Shown here piece by piece: positions 61,539 to 64,000 of a stretch of DNA of 64,000 nucleotides. This DNA is from Sporolituus thermophilus DSM 23256. Lineage in GTDB: Bacteria; Bacillota; Negativicutes; Sporomusales; Thermosinaceae. The stretch is from contig NZ_FNBU01000007.1 of the NCBI RefSeq assembly GCF_900102435.1, positions 1 to 64,000 of the forward strand, read 5' to 3'. The notes under the pieces are model-generated. The model worked only from the letters and a program-made list of their open reading frames with translations, did not search any database and was not told the DNA's origin. Within the stretch, counting starts at the first letter, position 1; the number at the start of each line of letters is the position of its first letter. The translations under genes and the position numbers were made by a program.

Positions 61539-62472
61539 TAGTTTTCTTCACCTCCGCAGTCGGATTGGCCGTGGCTTGCTGGAGCCAGGAGGCACCGGAC
61601 ACAATATGCTGGGCCGACCATTCCATCTGGTAATTGAGATACCCGGCAATGCTTTTTTCCAAATTGCTGCCGCGGACAACCGGTTCATCGTCCCACATGA
61701 TGTTATGGTAAAAGAAGTACTTGGCGGCAAAATGGAGCATGCGGCTAAAGGGCAGATATATGAGGAAGAGGCTAAACAGCAGCGCTTCCAGCACCATCAG
61801 CGGGTGCGGTAGGGCCATGGGGCTAAAGCTGAGCAAAGACCGCACATAGGCGCGGGCCAGTTCGAAAGACGGGTCGTTAACCCACCAGGCGGCCAGGCCG
61901 ACCCCGAACAGGGCAAGCAGCAAATATAAATTAAAGTAGGTGATGGGCGCGGAAAAATCTTTCAGATTTTCATCGGTATGCCGCAGCCACAAGAGGCCCG
62001 CTGTACCAAATACGCCGAGGACCAGACCGGCAACTCCGGCTGCCAGGGTGGCGAGGTTAAAGAGCATAGCCCACCCGACCGTGGAGTTGCCGGAAATCCT
62101 AAGACCGGTGGCCAGTTCCAGCGCCGCTCCGGCGACCAGCAAAACCAGCCAGGCAATAATCAGGTAGAAGGCAAAGTGCATCGGGAAGGAAAAGAACCAC
62201 ATTTTGCGGTTATAGAGAAAAGTGCGTTTCAGGAGCAGAATTTCCTCGGCCATTTCGGCCAGCTCGTGCGCGAGCGACACCCGCCGCGGCTTTTGCCAAA
62301 AGTCCACTTCCTGATACGGCGACCCCTGCGGGCCGTCATGGGCAATCGGATACAGATCCCACCGCAGATGGCGGGGCATCTGGGCAATGGACCAGACTTT
62401 TCGGGCGGTAACAAGAATAAATACTAATATTGCCAAATACATAAACGGGCCGGAAATCAGCCAACTAAGCAC
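61477..62472 (-). CDS. Membrane cytochrome b-like subunit, DsrM/NarI-like
   Basis: A 331-aa membrane protein with about six hydrophobic segments. Paired His in segments (for example 'FSFPMHFAFYL' and 'FSRMLHFAAKYF') are possible heme b ligands, as in NarI/DsrM. GTG start after GGAGGAGGG. Its last ~20 codons overlap the DsrK-like gene in another frame, so the two are certainly co-translated. Quinone oxidoreductase role inferred by family. Confidence 0.85.
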   Translation of the reverse strand: MLSWLISGPFMYLAILVFILVTARKVWSIAQMPRHLRWDLYPIAHDGPQGSPYQEVDFWQKPRRVSLAHELAEMAEEILLLKRTFLYNRKMWFFSFPMHFAFYLIIAWLVLLVAGAALELATGLRISGNSTVGWAMLFNLATLAAGVAGLVLGVFGTAGLLWLRHTDENLKDFSAPITYFNLYLLLALFGVGLAAWWVNDPSFELARAYVRSLLSFSPMALPHPLMVLEALLFSLFLIYLPFSRMLHFAAKYFFYHNIMWDDEPVVRGSNLEKSIAGYLNYQMEWSAQHIVSGASWLQQATANPTAEVKKTNETKSQDKGLGQTGGHTFSA

Positions 62473-62673
62473 GGCAATCCCTCCTCCACGGATCTTGACG
62501 CAGCAAACTTCTCCCGCCTTTCGCCATAATTTTCACACCTTAATTGTAGCAGACTGTTGACCGGCTTCCTATGTGTAAATCGTCACAAACTCATAGAACA
62601 AATTTATAGCCCGATAACCGATTGGTGCATGCCTGTACCCCAAACCGGGAAAGCTAAAAGCCGAGGTGATACC

Positions 62674-62808
62674 ATGCGGCCTGAAGAATACGACGAAACT
62701 GCCCACCCCCGCGTCTACCCCGTTCAAGATGCCATAACCGATGTCATCCCCTCCGAAAAATTAGCCCTCACTCCCCCTCCCCCCGAAAAAATGGTGAAAG
62801 AGAAGTAA
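62674..62808 (+). CDS. Small Pro/Glu-rich protein (44 aa)
   Basis: An ATG 6 nt after CGAGGTG starts a 44-aa hydrophilic ORF with Pro-rich C-terminus. Its 3' end overlaps the convergent HD-domain gene by 41 nt. Expression is plausible but not certain; no family recognised. Confidence 0.4.
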   Translation: MRPEEYDETAHPRVYPVQDAITDVIPSEKLALTPPPPEKMVKEK

Positions 62809-63424
62809 TGTCCGCCAGCAGCCGGGCGATATTAGCGCGGGCGCAATTTTCATATTTGGCGCGGAAAAATTCAGTGTGGTATATGTACGGCCTGTTGAGA
62901 AACTTTTGCAGGACGGCGCGCCGCCCGGCCCGGTAAGCGTTATCGGACAGAAAGAAAAACTCGCGCCTGATGCCGTCGCTATACGCCGCAAACTGCGGCC
63001 AGGGATAACCGAGGATGGCCAAGTCGGCGTCGAGGAGAAACTGCGTATCGGCGTCCAGCCCGGCGTCAGCGTCATGTTGCGTCGCCTCAACCAGGCGGCG
63101 CACTTTCCCGGCGAAAACGGTGCAGCCGGTAAGTTCAAGGGCATAGGTATAAGCAACGGCAGCACTGATTACTTCATTGTATTTATTTCCCGGCACATAC
63201 ACAATATCATGAAACCACAGGGCAAATTCCACCGCCTCCCGGTCTGCCAGTTCACCGGCAACAGCCGCCAATTCGGCGAAACCATTGGCGAGATGGTTAA
63301 GGTTATGATAGTAGCGGCCATAGCCCGAGTAGCTGTCGACAATAACGGCGAAAATCCCTTCCGCCGCCGGCGAACCGCCGAGCCGCTCCATCAGGGCCTG
63401 CCACCGCTCGCGAAGTTGCTGCAT
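62768..63424 (-). CDS. HD-domain metal-dependent hydrolase
   Basis: A 218-aa predicted phosphohydrolase. 'YYHNLNHLAN' (His ~40-43), 'LWFHDIVYVPG' (HD pair near 70) and 'ATQHDAD' and 'DADLAILG' (later His/Asp) form the HD metal site of the COG4339 type. GAAGGGAGAG precedes the ATG. Substrate unknown. Confidence 0.88.
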   Translation of the reverse strand: MQQLRERWQALMERLGGSPAAEGIFAVIVDSYSGYGRYYHNLNHLANGFAELAAVAGELADREAVEFALWFHDIVYVPGNKYNEVISAAVAYTYALELTGCTVFAGKVRRLVEATQHDADAGLDADTQFLLDADLAILGYPWPQFAAYSDGIRREFFFLSDNAYRAGRRAVLQKFLNRPYIYHTEFFRAKYENCARANIARLLADITSLSPFFRGEGE

Positions 63425-63473
63425 GCTTTTCTCTCCCTTCCTTGTAACGCAATTTTAGTTTTACCACTAACAA

Positions 63474-63507
63474 GCAAAAAGCTGCCGCATTGACGGCAGC
63501 TTTTTGC
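63474..63507 (-). terminator. Terminator of the oxidoreductase operon
   Basis: gcaaaaagctgccg/cggcagctttttgc hairpin directly after the gamma-subunit stop. Confidence 0.75.
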
Positions 63508-63514
63508 ATCCTGT

Positions 63515-64000
63515 TTACGCCTTGGCAAATTCCAATCCTTTCCGGATGGCCGCGAGATTTAGCTCATACATCTCGGGCTTTTTCTTGCCAACCACGGCGT
63601 CGATGGCTTTTTCCACACTCGCCAGACTCGTTAACTTAAGCTTAGGCAGCAGCGCCCCCAGGCACACCATGTTGGCCAGGCCGGGATTGCCGAGTTCGTT
63701 GGCCAGATCGGTAGCCGGCAGAGCAATGATGTCGATATCCTCCCGCTTGCTGGCCAACTGGACGATCGAGCTGTTGACCACCAGCGTGCCGCCCGGTTTG
63801 ATGCGGGGCAAAAATTTATCATAGGACGGCTGATTTAAGACAATGCCCACGTCGGCGACATCGATGACCGGCGAATTTATCTCCGTATCGGCGGTAATAA
63901 CCGAGCAGTTGGCAGTACCGCCGCGCATTTCCGGGCCGTACGAAGGAATCCAGCACACCTCCAGGTCACTGAGCATGCCGGCATAAGCCAGCACCTTGCC
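63515..64000 (-). CDS. 2-oxoacid:ferredoxin oxidoreductase gamma subunit (partial)
   Basis: The C-terminal ~160 residues of a KorC/VorC/PorC-type gamma subunit; the gene runs off the right edge. 'PSYGPEMRGGTANCSVI' and 'NQPSYDKFLPRIKPGG' are typical. It is the last gene of its operon and is followed by a terminator. The partner alpha/beta subunits should lie beyond the window. Confidence 0.93.
   Translation of the reverse strand, partial: GKVLAYAGMLSDLEVCWIPSYGPEMRGGTANCSVITADTEINSPVIDVADVGIVLNQPSYDKFLPRIKPGGTLVVNSSIVQLASKREDIDIIALPATDLANELGNPGLANMVCLGALLPKLKLTSLASVEKAIDAVVGKKKPEMYELNLAAIRKGLEFAKA

Overview
The window looks like the chromosome of an anaerobic, amino-acid-fermenting member of the Negativicutes (Sporomusa/Thermosinus/Pelosinus-like). 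This is inferred from strong GGAGG-type ribosome binding sites, many TTG/GTG starts, an S-box riboswitch, a CooS-family protein, a complete methylaspartate-type glutamate fermentation cluster and a DsrMK-like membrane module. No 16S rRNA is present, so the genus is not proven. Bases 1-13.9 kb are visibly AT-richer than the rest and form a separate integrated element.

Element, about 31-13876: a mobilizable integrative element sits in tRNA-Arg(TCT). It is bounded by a perfect 65-bp direct repeat (31-95 and 13812-13876) covering the 3' part of the tRNA gene and part of its terminator. It carries a tyrosine integrase, a MerR-like excisionase, a replication initiator with 23-bp iterons inside its own gene, a ribbon-helix-helix protein, a TrwB/TraD-type coupling protein and a TrwC/TraA-type (MOBF) relaxase-helicase. 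There is also a second short tyrosine recombinase, a Fic protein with a small upstream partner, and several small unknown genes. No type IV secretion channel genes are seen, so it probably borrows one. Its non-coding parts hold arm-type integrase sites at both ends, a six-copy iteron array, a three-copy structured repeat, several large hairpins, a candidate ~145-nt RNA and paired GTCYGAC/GTCAGAC operators before the mob operon.

Chromosome 13.9-28.5 kb: a deviant CooS-family enzyme stands alone (one active-site Cys replaced by Glu), then tRNA-Gly and tRNA-Pro. Next is a long leftward operon with every step of glutamate -> 3-methylaspartate -> mesaconate -> citramalate -> acetate + pyruvate. 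These are glutamate mutase S/L/E, methylaspartase, a P-loop protein, citramalate lyase D/E/F, its ligase, a malic enzyme and a class I fumarase-type alpha/beta pair that is probably mesaconase.

28.8-36.4 kb: acyl-CoA dehydrogenase, a 4-hydroxybutyryl-CoA-dehydratase-like protein with a non-canonical ligand set, and a CoA-transferase lie behind a near-perfect sigma-54 promoter. A sigma-54 activator (CBS-PAS-AAA-Fis) sits immediately upstream, followed by a GntR regulator.

36.4-64 kb: housekeeping and accessory genes. These include a phosphodiesterase, RdgB, RNase PH, a histone-deacetylase-like hydrolase with a zinc ribbon, a hydantoinase/oxoprolinase-like protein, a CofE-like protein, glutamate racemase, a thioesterase, transporters, Hsp20 and MetX/MetY under a SAM-I riboswitch. 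Five tRNAs lie in the chromosome outside the att site apart from tRNA-Arg(CCG). The rest are NiaR, a LutC-like protein, a histidine kinase, a hydroxyacid dehydrogenase, an M29 aminopeptidase, spermidine synthase, a DsrMK-like pair, an HD-domain protein, and a 2-oxoacid:ferredoxin oxidoreductase gamma subunit cut by the window edge.
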